64,000 bases of DNA from Cepaea nemoralis (Eukaryota > Mollusca > Gastropoda > Stylommatophora > Helicidae), in the NCBI GenBank assembly GCA_014155875.1, contig JACEFZ010002053.1:62001-126000 (forward strand), read 5' to 3'. Positions 44,290 to 55,640 of the stretch are shown in pieces (the stretch's first letter is position 1; the number at the start of each line of letters is the position of its first letter). Both the position numbers and the translations under genes were made by a program. A model generated the notes under the pieces. The model saw nothing but the letters and a program-made list of their open reading frames with translations. It made no database searches and was not told the DNA's origin.

Positions 44290-44490
44290 TCACCAAGACT
44301 TGTTCTGTACACAGGTTCACCCCCATACCAGTCTGTCCAACTTTCTCTCTATCATAAGCCAGATGCCCGCTTCTGTTGCTGCCATGTGTAATTTATCTAT
44401 CACATCTAGAATCCAGTTGCGACATGGCCTTCCTCTTCTCTGCTTCTCCAGTGAGTGGCACCTTGCCGTCTTTACAGATGAAAGTATGTG
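44290..44490 (-). pseudogene. LINE C-terminal fragment
   Basis: The frame at 44317-44523 encodes LEKQRRGRPCRNWILDVIDKL, typical of the terminal Arg-rich block of RTE-like ORFs. The right edge (tggcaccttgccgtcttta, from 44456) is also found at 26556, at the 3' edge of the RTE-related LINE. Confidence 0.5.
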
Positions 44491-44544
44491 GATTGGAACT
44501 AGAGCTAGAATTCCATCACACAATGCCTGGACATGGATTCAGAG

Positions 44545-44706
44545 AACATGTGTTGCCCATGTAGTATGATCCCTCTCTCGGCCTTGCCTTGTTATCTCGA
44601 GAGGAAAGGATAACCAGTACGTCTGGAACAAGGTAGGCTGCAGATGCTGGCGGCTCCGCATCAAAGCTCCAAGAGCAGGAGGTGAGTAGTGGCCTGGCCC
44701 TCACAT
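44545..44706 (-). mobile_element. Copy of the RTE-related LINE 5' UTR-like block
   Basis: It matches 27905-28020 (atgtgttgcccatgtag, atgatccctctctcggcc, agaggaaagg, gtctggaacaag). At the other locus a whole RT half lies between this block and the tggcaccttgccgtctt block; here the two are only about 70 bp apart. Confidence 0.5.
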
Positions 44707-44710
44707 CCGG

Positions 44711-45070
44711 GGGATTTGACTTAGAGGCGTTCAGCCATATCCCTCAGCCGAGTGCCTCAAATCAAGTGTCTGGACATTATGAATGTGTACATGTCAATCA
44801 CAAGTGTGGACTTGTGTAAGCGTGTACTACTGTCAGACTCCCCGCCTGACACTGTCTTCAGTATGGATCCCGCGACCAGTAAGATTCCGCCCGCAGGAGA
44901 TATTGCTCATCTGTGTTGCAAACAAATCACCACTTAAGACTCCTGACTGAATAAGTAAAGAAATGATAAATGTAGTGGTATTTCAATTGTGCTTGCGCTC
45001 CCACCTATGCTACACTCCACATGTGTCTTCACAAAGTCAGACTAGAGTCAAGCTTAACAGGGCTTCCCCA
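44711..45070 (-). rRNA. Decayed 28S rRNA fragment (pseudogene)
   Basis: Read in reverse complement, several conserved 28S blocks appear in collinear order. On the plus strand they read gatttgacttagaggcgttc (44714), ccctcagccgagtgcct, a block containing gactccccgcctgacactgt (near 44837) then ggatcccgcg, then agtggtatttca (near 44974), ctcccacctatgctacact (near 44998) and agactagagtcaagctt (near 45038), aacagggctt. These are the antisense of the universal 28S stretches around the Lys-rich-protein-independent conserved core; I recognise them from memory. Long pieces between blocks are deleted and substitutions are many, so this is a pseudogene. Confidence 0.75.
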
Positions 45071-45755
45071 GTAATTTAACAATAACTCATACAAATGTCC
45101 AGAAAGGAAACATGAAGACAACAGAACCAAACTCTGCCTGGCATACTATTCAGTTTTAGGGGAGACAATCTGCACAGCAATGTATTAGCAACACATTACG
45201 ATTGACATAAACGATTTGACTACATGAGTTATTAGTAGAGTAACCACGTAGTGGTGAAATACCAGCACATTTGGCTGTTTAAGTGAAAATATTGACCAAA
45301 TACAAATACTAATAGTACCAATAAACTCTACAAGAAAGAAATACTCAAAGTAATACTGTTAATGTGGCTACCCAACATGTGTTCACCAATATTTGTCTGA
45401 AAAGACATGAGTAACACTGACAATTTGAATCCTCATATTGTTCAATTTTATGTAATGGAAAAGGGACAACAAAAACACAGAGAACAACAACACCCTATTT
45501 TCTGTAATCCTACTGCAGGATTACTTTCAGCTGTTGTAACACACTTTATGTGATGCATATTTGCAAATTTCTTTTAGGATAAAAATATCACTACAAATAC
45601 AAAACGATGCACGCAGCAGTAAGCAACAGGAACAAGCAACCCTCTTCTCCGCCACTGATGAACACAGCAACATGTCATTACAAGCCTTTCTGTAAGAGAC
45701 ACCCTCCAACAGTTCTTTGATTCTAACAGTCATACAAGTACACATGAGCTGGAAC
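45071..45755. other. Intergenic, nothing recognised
   Basis: No gene or known element. The minus-strand frame at 45527-45853 runs into the repeat array and has no domain. Confidence 0.45.
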
Positions 45756-46475
45756 AAAACACGGAAACACTGTGGTTGACATTGTACAAAACAATCAGAC
45801 ACTTTGATTAATGATGTACACAGCAATGAGACACTGCAATTAACAATGTACACAACAATGAGACACTGTGATTAACACTACAAAACAATCAGATACTGTG
45901 ATGAACATGGTACAAAACAATCAGATACTGTGATGAACATTATACAAAACAATGAGACAATGTGATTAATATTATTACAAGGAAGGAGACACCGTGATTA
46001 ACATTTTACATAACAGTAAGATACTGTGATTAATATTTTACAAACAGTCAGACAGCGTGATTAAAGTTTTACAAACAGTCAGACACCGTGATTAATATTT
46101 TACAAGCAGTAAGATGCTGTGATTAATATTTTACAAGCAGGTGGACACTGTGATTAATATTTTACAAAAAGAGAGACATTGTGATTAATATTTTACATAG
46201 TATTGGGATACTGTGATTAATATTTTACAAACAATCAGACACAGTGATTAATATTTCACAAGCAGTGAGATGCAGTGATTAACATTTGACAAAACAGAGG
46301 GACACTGTGATTAATATTTTATTAACAGTGAGATAATGTGATTTACCATTTACAAATAGAGACACTGTGATGAACATTATACAAAACAATGAGATACTCT
46401 GATTACCATTTACAAACAGGGAGATGCTGTGATTAACGCTGTACAAAACAGTGGGATACTGTGATGAATAGTTTA
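45756..46475 (+). repeat. 31-bp degenerate minisatellite
   Basis: Units of gattaatattttacaa followed by cagtgagacactgt repeat about 22 times with frequent substitutions and small indels. The middle copies (46020-46260) are the most regular. Confidence 0.88.
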
Positions 46476-47607
46476 GTTGCACAGATACTTGGTTCAGTGC
46501 CTGAGATGTGCCAGCAACTATAACTGTGATGCTGTCAAGCCAATGATATTGGAATGTACCTCACCTCTACCAGCTAGGGTTTCCACACAAAGCATTTCTG
46601 AGATACTCATGTAGCACAATTACAGTAAATAATGACCCACTTGTGATGTATAAGAAGGTGATAAATATATCTGGTGGTGGAATGGTGTACAGTTATGACT
46701 CCTATCCCTAACTTATGAGGTATTAGTTACTAGTTATCAGCCCACCTGTGGACAACTTCATTAACAAAATAAGAAACCCACAGATGCTACTCTCTTCCTT
46801 GATCCTTGGGTAGTGGATTGAACACACATCTAGCATTTATAGAAGCAGGTGGGAATCAGAGCATCCAGGCAGCCAGAAAGATGATGCATACCACCAGCTT
46901 GACCTAAGTGACCAACTAGCAATCTTCAGATGCTGTACAGGACATTACAAGCTGAAACACCACTTATTCATTCAAATGAAGATAGGTAATGATGTTGAAT
47001 GTCCCTTTGAAATTGGTATAATGATGACTAACATTTGCTGCAAGGATGTCCAACATGTGCAGAACAGAAAAAAATATTTTGGCCCACACTCAGTCCATTC
47101 AAGGACAAACTATGCAGTCTCAGCGACCTCTGACTGACTACTGAGTTCTTTAAACAGATTCTTGTTCACGTCTGGAGGTGTATGAAGAAGAAGGAGGCTT
47201 GGACAACGAGCTTTCACAGACAAGAGGGAAATAACAGGAGGTGCTGTGCATATATTGCTCATTTTAAAAATTGTCCTTCAAAACTGCTACGGAGCAATTG
47301 GTTTTTCTGCCTTTAAAGCATTGGCTTCTAACATGTAGATTGCAAACCCCCAAGGACAACACAGCATTTCTTAGGAGTTGCCAAAGGTTTTCACATGCAG
47401 TAATTTTCACTGGAAATCTTATCACAAAGATTTTCAAAAATTATATATTTCAGTATACCAACACTTCGGTTAGCGGGGTAGGGGTATCCCCTATAAAAAA
47501 AAATGTAAGACGTTTCCTTTCCTCCGTTAGTCTACGGGAAACGCTTGGAAAAGATTGAGTGCGGGTTTAGCCCCCTCATCAGGGATATGTGAAGCCATGG
47601 TGGATGG
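46476..47607. other. Intergenic, nothing recognised
   Basis: AT-rich spacer. A plus-strand frame at 47271-47558 shows no domain. Confidence 0.45.
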
Positions 47608-48080
47608 ATTGATTGATTGATTTAGGAACCGACATCACAGCATTCGGGACATTCCCATAAGCGCTCCGTCCCCATCCTCAGCAGCCAGCGAAGAGTTCCA
47701 ACACTAATAGTTCCAGTAGCAATCTGATTATATGTCTGTCTCGCCTTTCCTCTGAGCGTCGATCGTTGGCCAGATCCCCTCGTCACACCTCGCTGCCTCA
47801 TTCTTACCAGACTATGGTGATCCATTTGCTCCTCTGAGGTGTACACGTGCTCCCACAAGGCCGCAACCACGTCTGTTTTGTCATGCATCAATACTCCACC
47901 AAGTTTTGACAAGCCAGCCAATCTGTCCGTCTGTTCATTCCCCAGCACACCGGCATGCCCAGGAGAAAAGATCCAGGTGGATGGAGTGTGAGAGCAACCG
48001 ACAGATTGTTGTTGGTTATGGTCTGTACTCTGCGGCTATAGGCAGAGATCTCATTAGTAGAGACAACAGCTATGGCCACC
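47608..48080 (-). pseudogene. I/Jockey-like LINE 3' fragment (RNase H end)
   Basis: The minus strand encodes SPGHAGVLGNEQTDRLAG (near 47920-47960), then a linker and the C-terminal domain RWLLRMGTERLWECPECCDVGS (near 47640-47700), matching 6206-7035 and 59085-59240. The 3' tail is a (TCAA)n-type run at 47608-47622. It is 5'-truncated where the plus-strand RTE begins. Confidence 0.8.
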
Positions 48081-48089
48081 GACTAGTAC

Positions 48090-51000
48090 AGTCACTGCCC
48101 AGAAGGAAAGCTTGCCAAGAAACCATAACAACCATGAACAAAAACCTAATAGGAAAGAGATCTCGTGGTGAGACCTCCAGGCCAGGCAGATTGGGGAAAG
48201 AGTGTGACACAGGGGCCAGTACTAGTAATTGTGATGACAGAGTTAATCCCAACAGTGTTACCAAGGAAACCCCATGTATCAGACTAAGAAGGAGAGTGAG
48301 ACTAGGAACATGGAATGTGAGAAGTCTGTATGAGGGAAAGATTAAGATAGTATGTGATGAGATTGAGAGGTTAAATATTCACATTTTAGGAATTAGTGAA
48401 CATCGCTGGAGAGGTAAGGGACATTGTATAACTGAAAATGGAAGTCTTTTCATGTATTCTGGTAGAGATGTTGGAGGCCAGAGCGGAGTGGCATGTTGTT
48501 TAGATAAAATAACTACAAAAGCTTTCACTGGATATAACCCGGTTAGTGATAGAATCCTCACTGTCAGACTTAAAGGCCATCCAAAAAACACAACTCTTAT
48601 ACAGATAAATGCACCTACTTCAACGGCAGAGGAAGACGAAATTGAAGACTTTTACAGCATACTGCATGACACATTACATAAGATTGGTCTTAATGTCATA
48701 ACAATTATAATGGGAGATTTTATGCAAAAGTGGGTACAGGAAGAGCTGATCACAATATATTTGTGTTAGGAAAATTTGTATTGGGAAATAGAAATGATGC
48801 AGGTGACAAATTAGTTGAATTTTGCACACAAAATGAGTCGATGATAGCCAACACACTTTTTAAACAACATCCAAGAAGACTCTTCACGTGAAAGTCCATA
48901 GACAGTACTACCAAAAATCATACAGATTATATTTTAATATAAAGAAGATGGAGATCAAGCATAACATCGGCAAAAACCTTATGAAGTGCGGATTGTAATA
49001 CAGATCATCAGTTATTAGAAACATATGTGAAAGTAAAATTCAAAAAGCTTACCCGAGGACCAAGGCCTCGTTTTTTGATCTCACAAAAATACCAGATGCA
49101 TGCAACATAGAAGTGAAGAATCATTTTGGGGTCTTGATGTCTATACAGGAGGAATTGACACCTGATGAACTGGCAGTACAAGCTAGAGATATCATGATAA
49201 CTGCAGCCAAAGATCTAATTCCGACCAAGAAAAAGCAACATAAGCTATGGATTACATCAGACACGTTAGAATTAATAAAATAATGAAGGAAGCAAACAGA
49301 AAGGAGGTGAATCTGATAACAGCAGGATGAAGTATAAATCTTTAACTCCAGAAATAAGAAAGAACACAAGAAAGGACAAGCATCAATACATACAAGATTA
49401 CTATACCAGAGTAGAGCAATATCATAAGACTGGAAGAGATTATGAAATGTTCAAAGAAATGAAGTTCTTGACAAGAAATGTTCAACCTCAATTAAATGTT
49501 ATCTATGACATGTTGGGAAATACCTTAACAGAATCTAAACAAATTCTAGAAAGATGGCAAGAATACTGCAGTGGAATGTATGAAATGAATGATAGTGACG
49601 ATATGAATGAGATACATGAACCAATGACAGCAGAGACAGAACCTAAACACTCATTAGATGAAATTTCATGGGCAATAAAGATCCTGAACAATGGTAAATC
49701 ACCTGGATGTAATGAGATACCAGCTGAACTAATTAAAGCGGGAGGAGAAGAAAGCATACAAATCTATCATGCATTATGTAAAAAGATATGGAAATATGGT
49801 ATATGGCCAAAAGATTGGAACTATCTTCATTCCAATACCAAAAAAGGGCAACTAGAAATTATGCACCAACTATAGAATTGTTGCCCTGATAAGTAATGCA
49901 AGTAAAGTTCTACTAAAAATCATAATGGGAAGACTTCATAAGAAAATGGAAGAAGAAATTAACGTGGTTCAAGCTGGATTTAGACAAGGAAGAGGGACAA
50001 GAGATTACATACTCAACACGCATTTAATAATAGAGAAGTGCAGAGAATTTAATGTAAACCTATTCTCATGTTTTGTGGATTATTCAAAGGCATTTGACTG
50101 TGTACAACATCAAAAACTTTGAGAAATCATGAGGAATATGGGCTTTTTTCACATGTAATACAACTCATAAAATTGCTCCATCTAGACCAACAAGCAGCGG
50201 TTAGAATAGATGGTGAGACATCAGATTGGTTTTACATCAAGCAAGGAATCCATCAGGGCTGTGTGCTGTCCCCCTATTTGTTTAACCTGTGTGCCAAAAA
50301 TATAATGAGAAATGTCAAAGATGATATAAACAGGGAGCTATATGACGCCCTAAATATCGGTGGTCACGACATACCAGAGATTCGATATGCCGATGATACA
50401 GTATTGCTATCCACAACACAAAATGGTATTTGTTTTAAACTGCATATCCCTTACAGGACATTGCAGTCAACATCAGCATTTGTCAGCTGCTGTTGATGTA
50501 CTAGGCAAGATTACGCTCAGTAGTTTGCCACTGCTTTCTGAGTAACCGGCTCACATACCCCATAAGTTACCAACGCGGCGAGAATCGCTACCGATTCTCG
50601 CACATGTTACATTACTCACGAGAATATACGGGACTACAGAGAAAGACGTTAGCCCCTAGGCCTGGGAGACAGGTGCGGTTTGGTATAGAAAACCTAATAA
50701 CCTTAACACAATTGAATAGTAAAAATCACAACTTATATCTTAACATAGCAAGAAGATAATGCATACAGATAAAATACTATGGAGAAAGAAATATATGTTA
50801 ATGAGGAAAATTGAAGGTGGTAGAAAATTTTTAATATCTAGGGTCATTGATTACCAACAATGGTGACACAATGAAAAATAATTAAAACACAAATATCTAT
50901 TGCTCTTTGAAGACTAAAACAACTGAATAAATTGTGGAGTGGGACAGATAGAACTATAAAAATTAGATTTTTAAGAGCATGCGTCTTTTCCATTGCAAAA

Positions 51001-51358
51001 AAGCTTGTGAGACCTGGACGCTTACTAAACAAGCTGAACAGCGCTTAAATGCCTTTGAATTTAAATGTTATAGACGAGTTCTAAGAATATCTTGGATAAA
51101 GAAAAGAACAAATGCATCCATACTTCAAGAGCTGAATATTGAAGAAGGTTGGCTATTAAAGACAAAAAACAAAAAAAACAAAGAAAATTGAAATATTTTG
51201 GTCACCACTTGAAAGTCACGAAAGTTTGGAGAGAACAATAATGGAGGGGTATATGCCTGGGAAGAGAGGAAGAGGAAGACCAAAGAGAAGATGGGTGCAG
51301 GATGTGGTGGATGGTCTCCAGATGGGTGTATCAGACACGAGACATCTTGCTTATGATC
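48090..51358 (+). pseudogene. RTE-like LINE, most complete copy, interrupted by a SINE
   Basis: A start at 48134 opens the APE endonuclease (RLGTWNVRSLYEG, LGISEHRWRG, YSGRDVGGQSGVA, IQINAPT, IIMGDF) to a stop at 48769; its C-terminal part continues in other frames to about 48990. RT follows: 49327-49875 (NNGKSPGCNEIPAELIK), 49925-50122 (QAGFRQGRGTRD, CFVDYSKAFDCVQH), 50119-50430 (IHQGCVLSPYLFN, catalytic YADDTVLL). A SINE interrupts at 50430-50680. The thumb and tail resume to the (GAAT)n end. Domain order and length (about 3.3 kb) fit RTE. There are at least four frame breaks, so it is inactive, although catalytic residues of the RT are kept. Confidence 0.87.
50430..50680 (-). mobile_element. 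SINE inserted in the RTE open frame, 6-bp TSD
   Basis: The full-length SINE in reverse is bounded by tggtat at 50424-50429 and 50681-50686. Removing the SINE and one repeat rejoins the host LINE in frame (a Gln-Asn-Gly-Ile ... Asn-Leu-Ile stretch), which confirms the exact borders. The head carries ccgattctcgc and gcccctaggcc, the reverse of B- and A-box regions. Confidence 0.92.
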
Positions 51359-51418
51359 GAATGAATGAATGAATGAATGAATGAATGAATGAATGAATGA
51401 ATGAATGAATGAATGAAT
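51359..51418 (+). repeat. (GAAT)n tail of the RTE copy
   Basis: About 15 GAAT units at the 3' end of the RTE element, also seen, shorter, at 30020-30040. Confidence 0.95.
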
Positions 51419-51423
51419 ACCTA

Positions 51424-52040
51424 CACTACAATGTTCTGTTGCTAGTTGCGATATTGAGTTTTGACATATATTTATTTCAGTATGGCTACCCAACAATGTT
51501 CTACCGGTGGTTGTAACAGAGTTTTGATAAATGTATTTCAGTATGGCTATACTAAAATGTTCTATTGGCGGTTGTAACAATTAGTTAAGATAAATGTAAT
51601 TTAGTATGGTTACTCAACAATTTATATTGACGGGTATAACAGTTAGTTAAGATAAATGTATTTCGATATGGCCACCCAATAATCTTCTACTGGCGGTTGT
51701 AATAGTTAGTTAAGATAAATTATTTCAGTTTGGCTACCCAACAATGTTCTACTGGTGGTTGTAACTGTTAGTTAAGATAAGTCGCTTAAAAGTTTTTATC
51801 CCATATGGCTCAGTCTCCTTCCGCAGCTCGGAAAGCGTCGCACAAAGCACAAACTCTGCAGCTCCAGCGACGACTCTCAGGAGTCTCCTAAAAAATACAC
51901 TCATGAACCGAAGGACGCAGCCCAGAATCGAACCCACAACCTTCGCAGCCCGAGGCAGACGGTAGTTAAGGTAAATGTATTTCAATATGGCTACACTACA
52001 ATGTTCAATCGGTGGTGTAAAACTTAATTATATGGGAAAA
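51424..52040 (+). repeat. Tandem repeat with exon-like units, 60-70 bp
   Basis: Six diverged units: gttagttaagataaatgtat, then ttcagtatggctacccaaca, then atgttctaytggyggttgta. Each has a pyrimidine stretch and AG before an ATG that opens MAT-x-QCS-x-GG in the best units (51481, 51983). This looks like a 3' splice site plus a short first-coding segment, but most units carry stops. A different repeat block is inserted at 51781-51960. Confidence 0.6.
51781..51960 (-). mobile_element. Repeat block shared with 28630-28765
   Basis: The reverse complement contains ccttcggttcatgagtg, ggagactcctgagagtcg, cgctggagctgcagag and gcgacgctttccgagctg, collinear with plus-strand 28630-28765. On the minus strand a B-box-like gggttcgattctg precedes it (51928-51940), so it may be a tRNA-headed SINE. 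It interrupts the surrounding tandem repeat. Confidence 0.6.
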
Positions 52041-52205
52041 AAAGTGACTTGCTGTGAACTTTGCCAGATACTTAACAAACCTGCAGTGTTCATAAAAACA
52101 TCACATTTTTATTATGTTGGGACAATTTGTAGGCAAATGTATCCAAGATGCAAAACTTGTGTTTTGAAAACTGATCTTGGAAACATTGCCATGTCTGAAC
52201 TCTGA
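51975..52205 (+). other. Small Cys-rich open frame, uncertain
   Basis: 76 codons starting within the last exon-like unit (MYFNMATLQCS) and continuing into unique sequence with CCELCQ and CRQMYPRCKTC. The Cys pairs could bind zinc, but the family is not recognised. It could be the relic of a real coding exon or chance. Confidence 0.2.
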
Positions 52206-53584
52206 AATATCACAGAGGAATCCAAAGGTGGAATGGATGACAGTCTGCAGGAGCAGATTACTGGAAATTTGAATAACTATCAGCTGGAACGCAAATTATT
52301 CCTCCCCACGACGCTTGACGGCAGAAGTGGAAGATGATGATGATGATGATCAGCAGTTCTTTTCTGAGCTTACAGAAGAAGTTTCAATGGTACAAAAGCC
52401 GTTACCTGCTTTCTTGAATGTAGTCAGCATTGTGTTGAGGCCTTGAGAGATGTCAGGATATTGGGGTTGAAATATTAACATAATGTCTTAATGTTATAAT
52501 AGTGGCCACATGCCTAATAAGCTACTAAACTCTATCTTTATGGCCTTGTCAAATTAGACCAGGTGACACAGAATGTGAAGATAATCCCACAAACAGTTAG
52601 ACATATGACAAAGCTGTTACTGAGAATAAATATTAGAAGTCAGAAATAAGATTAAAACAGAAAATAGTGATGAACACTCAATATTTGTAGAGGGCTGTGG
52701 TACAAACAATGCAACAGAAGTCAAAACTTATGTGTGTTTATGCATCTTCTTTCTTTAGGTGGTTCATGATGTAAAATACTTAATTAATCATTCTTTAAAC
52801 ATTTGTTTTTAAAAACAGAATAGATAAAACATGTGAGCACAGAATGTGTGTGACTGTGATGATGAATCCACATCACTGACTGCAGGCTTAGTCTCTCCCA
52901 GCTCAAGCTGAAAGGTGTGTTAGACTATTGTCCCTCTTGTGAACTCATTGTTATAAAGAGATTACCCCAACATGACCCCCATCCCTTCATTCTGAATAGG
53001 ATAAAGTCATTCACACTGGGATTCCAATAGCATTAGCATGCCAAAACCAGATGTTTACAGACATGGACAGTTGTTTGTGCAACAGGTCCATCGTTCCGTT
53101 TCAGCTGTACTGTAGCTGTTTTTAATGTTGCTAATACATGCACACAGTTTTTTTAATTTCATATGGTATTTGAATGACAAAGAATATGTCTCTATAAATT
53201 CCACATCAACCCATAAGCACTGTGATCTCCTGAGTTGAACAAAAGAGTGCCCAAACTAAAGGTGTTTGGGAAGTAGATACCTGCAGCCCAAATCCAAAAT
53301 CTTCAATGCCATTCAAAACATTGAAAATCAACTTGTGTTGTAGCTTTATATTATTTAGCCAGATGTGTGTTCAGCAGCTGAAACTGCCAAGTCAAATAAT
53401 CTCCCTTTTGTGAGTATGGTAATGCTGCCTGTGCTACAAAACAGGTGTGAGACATAAATTATCGCTAAACCTGAGTAATTTTGTTTGCTGTTTACTACAG
53501 TTATAAAACTTTTCTATTATAAATGCATAGAAATAAAAGGCCAGTATTTTTCATACACGTATATAATTTTCATTGTTGAATTGT
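52206..53584. other. Intergenic, nothing firmly recognised
   Basis: A (GAT)n run at 52336-52352 may mark a decayed LINE 3' tail, but the sequence before it does not match the LINE families here closely enough to call. The rest is AT-rich spacer. Confidence 0.4.
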
Positions 53585-54395
53585 GCAAGCACCACATGCA
53601 CACACATACACTAAGAAGCTTGATTATTAATTCTTACGTATCATATACTAAGATGTTTCTTTGTTGATTTTTATAAGTAGACACTGAACATTTAAATGTT
53701 GATTCTTACATATTACATTCCGAGAAGTTTAACTGTTGATTGCAATAAATAAATACTGAGAGTTTGTTGATATCAACATATTGCATACTGAAAAGTTTCC
53801 TTGTTTTCATTTCTTTATGTATACACTGGGCTTGAATGTATCACCACATGGCACTGGGCCAAAGGGCGGAAGCCCAGGCGTTGCTGGATCAATAACAACA
53901 TAACTATAACAAAATGTATACTCACAAGTCTTATTACTGATTACTGTATGTGTTAACTGAAAGTTTTCATTGAATTCCTATACATCATTTATTGAGAAGT
54001 TTCTCTTTTGGTTCCTACATGTACATACATACTAAGAGTATATTGATTCCAATACACCATTTACTGCAAAGTTTCTTTGTTAATTACATAAATAATCATT
54101 CATACACATTGAGAGTTTTAATGTTGATTTCTACACATCACATGTTGAGAAGTTTCAATACATGATTCCTATACATACATACATACTGAGTGTTTTTATT
54201 CAAATATTCATACTGAGTGTTTAAATGTTGATTCTTATACAAACATACATACTGAGTGTTATTATGTTGATTCTTATACAAACATACATACTGAGTGTTA
54301 TTATATTGATTCTTATACAAACATGCATACTGGGTGTTTCAATTGTTGATTCTTATACAAAAAACCATACTGAGAGTTTTAATATTGATTCCTAC
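53585..54395 (+). repeat. Degenerate 39-bp tandem repeat
   Basis: Units such as acatacatactgagtgttat then tatgttgattcttatacaa are clearest at 54170-54385 (39 bp apart). Upstream copies to 53590 are strongly diverged (tgttgattcttacatat, ctgagagtttgttgat). Confidence 0.75.
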
Positions 54396-54404
54396 ACATC
54401 ATAG

Positions 54405-55640
54405 GAGCAATTGAATGCAAAGAGTTTCGTACGATTAACCTCATAAATCATGACACTAAGTTTCTACTCAAAATTATGAGAAGAACAAGAAAGAAAATAA
54501 AAATGGAAATTGGCGAAGAACAGTATGAATTTGTGGAAAGAAAAGGTACAAACAATGCAATATATACATTACGGACACTATTAGAAAGATCAATAGAGAC
54601 AAAGAAAGACATATATTTGTGCTTCATAGATTATACTAAGGCATTTGATAAAGTAAAACATGATGAAATGATTAAAATGTTGGAAGATATCAACATTGAT
54701 GGGAAAGATCTCAGAATAATACAAAAGATTTACTGGAACCAAATAGCAGCAATTAAAATGGGAAATAAAGAAGGAAATTATGAACACATAAAGCTGGGAG
54801 TAAGACAGGGATGTGTTTTGTCACCGGATCTCTTCTCCCTCTATAGCGAAGTAATAATGAGAGAGATCAAAGAAAAGCCAGGAATAATATTGGAGGTTAT
54901 AATATAAATAATATACGCTATGCGTATGACACAGTATTGATGGCGGATAATGCAAAAGATCTACAACAACTGTTGGACATTGTAGTAACAGAAAGTGCAA
55001 AGAATGGACTCTCCTTGAATATCAAGAAAACAGTAACAATGGTGATATCAATGAAACAGGTAACACCCAAATGTGAAATAGAGATAGAAGGGAAAATTCT
55101 TCACCAAGTGGATAGTTTTCCACTCCATTCCAGAAAATGAGGAATATCTTATGCAATAAGTCAATATCATTGAATGTAAGAAAGAGAGCGCTAAAGTGCT
55201 ATATAGAATCTGTTTTGCTGTATGGCTGTGAATCTTGGAATGTAAATGAACAAATTAGGATTGGAAGCAACAGACAAGTGGTTTCTGAGACGAATGTTGC
55301 AAATTCCTTGGACTACGAATGTAACTAACAACGAATGCCTGAAAGAGGCTAATGAAACTAGAAGATTATATAAAACAATAAGAAAGAGGCAAACAACTGT
55401 TTTTGGTCATGTGATGAGAAGAGAGGCATTGGAGAACATCGTGACAACTGGAAAGATCGAGGGGAAGAGAGGTAAAGGCAGACCAAGAGAAATGATGCTA
55501 GATGGATTGCGATGGTGGCATGGAGGAATATCAATGGTAGAGTTGATACAGAAAACCAAAGACCGAGATCTGTGGGGAGTCATGAACGCCTACGCCAGTC
55601 GGCATGGCACTTGATGATGATAACACATCATATGCGGAAA
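54405..55640 (+). pseudogene. RTE-like LINE, 5'-truncated, YADD mutated
   Basis: Frames: 54476-54907 (RT: CFIDYTKAFDKV, LGVRQGCVLSPDLFSLYSEV), 54937-55140 (fingers/palm), 55137-55328 and 55246-55614 (thumb to end: LYGCESWN, HVMRREALENIVTTGKIEGKRGKGRPREMMLDG). The 3' end is ggcacttgatgatgataac. The family is that of 9975-12165. The catalytic tetrad reads YAYD (54919-54930): the first Asp is Tyr. A short deletion near 55120 removes part of the thumb. It lacks the endonuclease and has four frame breaks. Confidence 0.87.

Noticed and set aside
52206..52445. Acidic segment with an Asp run before a decayed tail
   Set aside because: The Asp run comes from a (GAT)n microsatellite; a LINE 3' tail is possible but unsupported by alignment.
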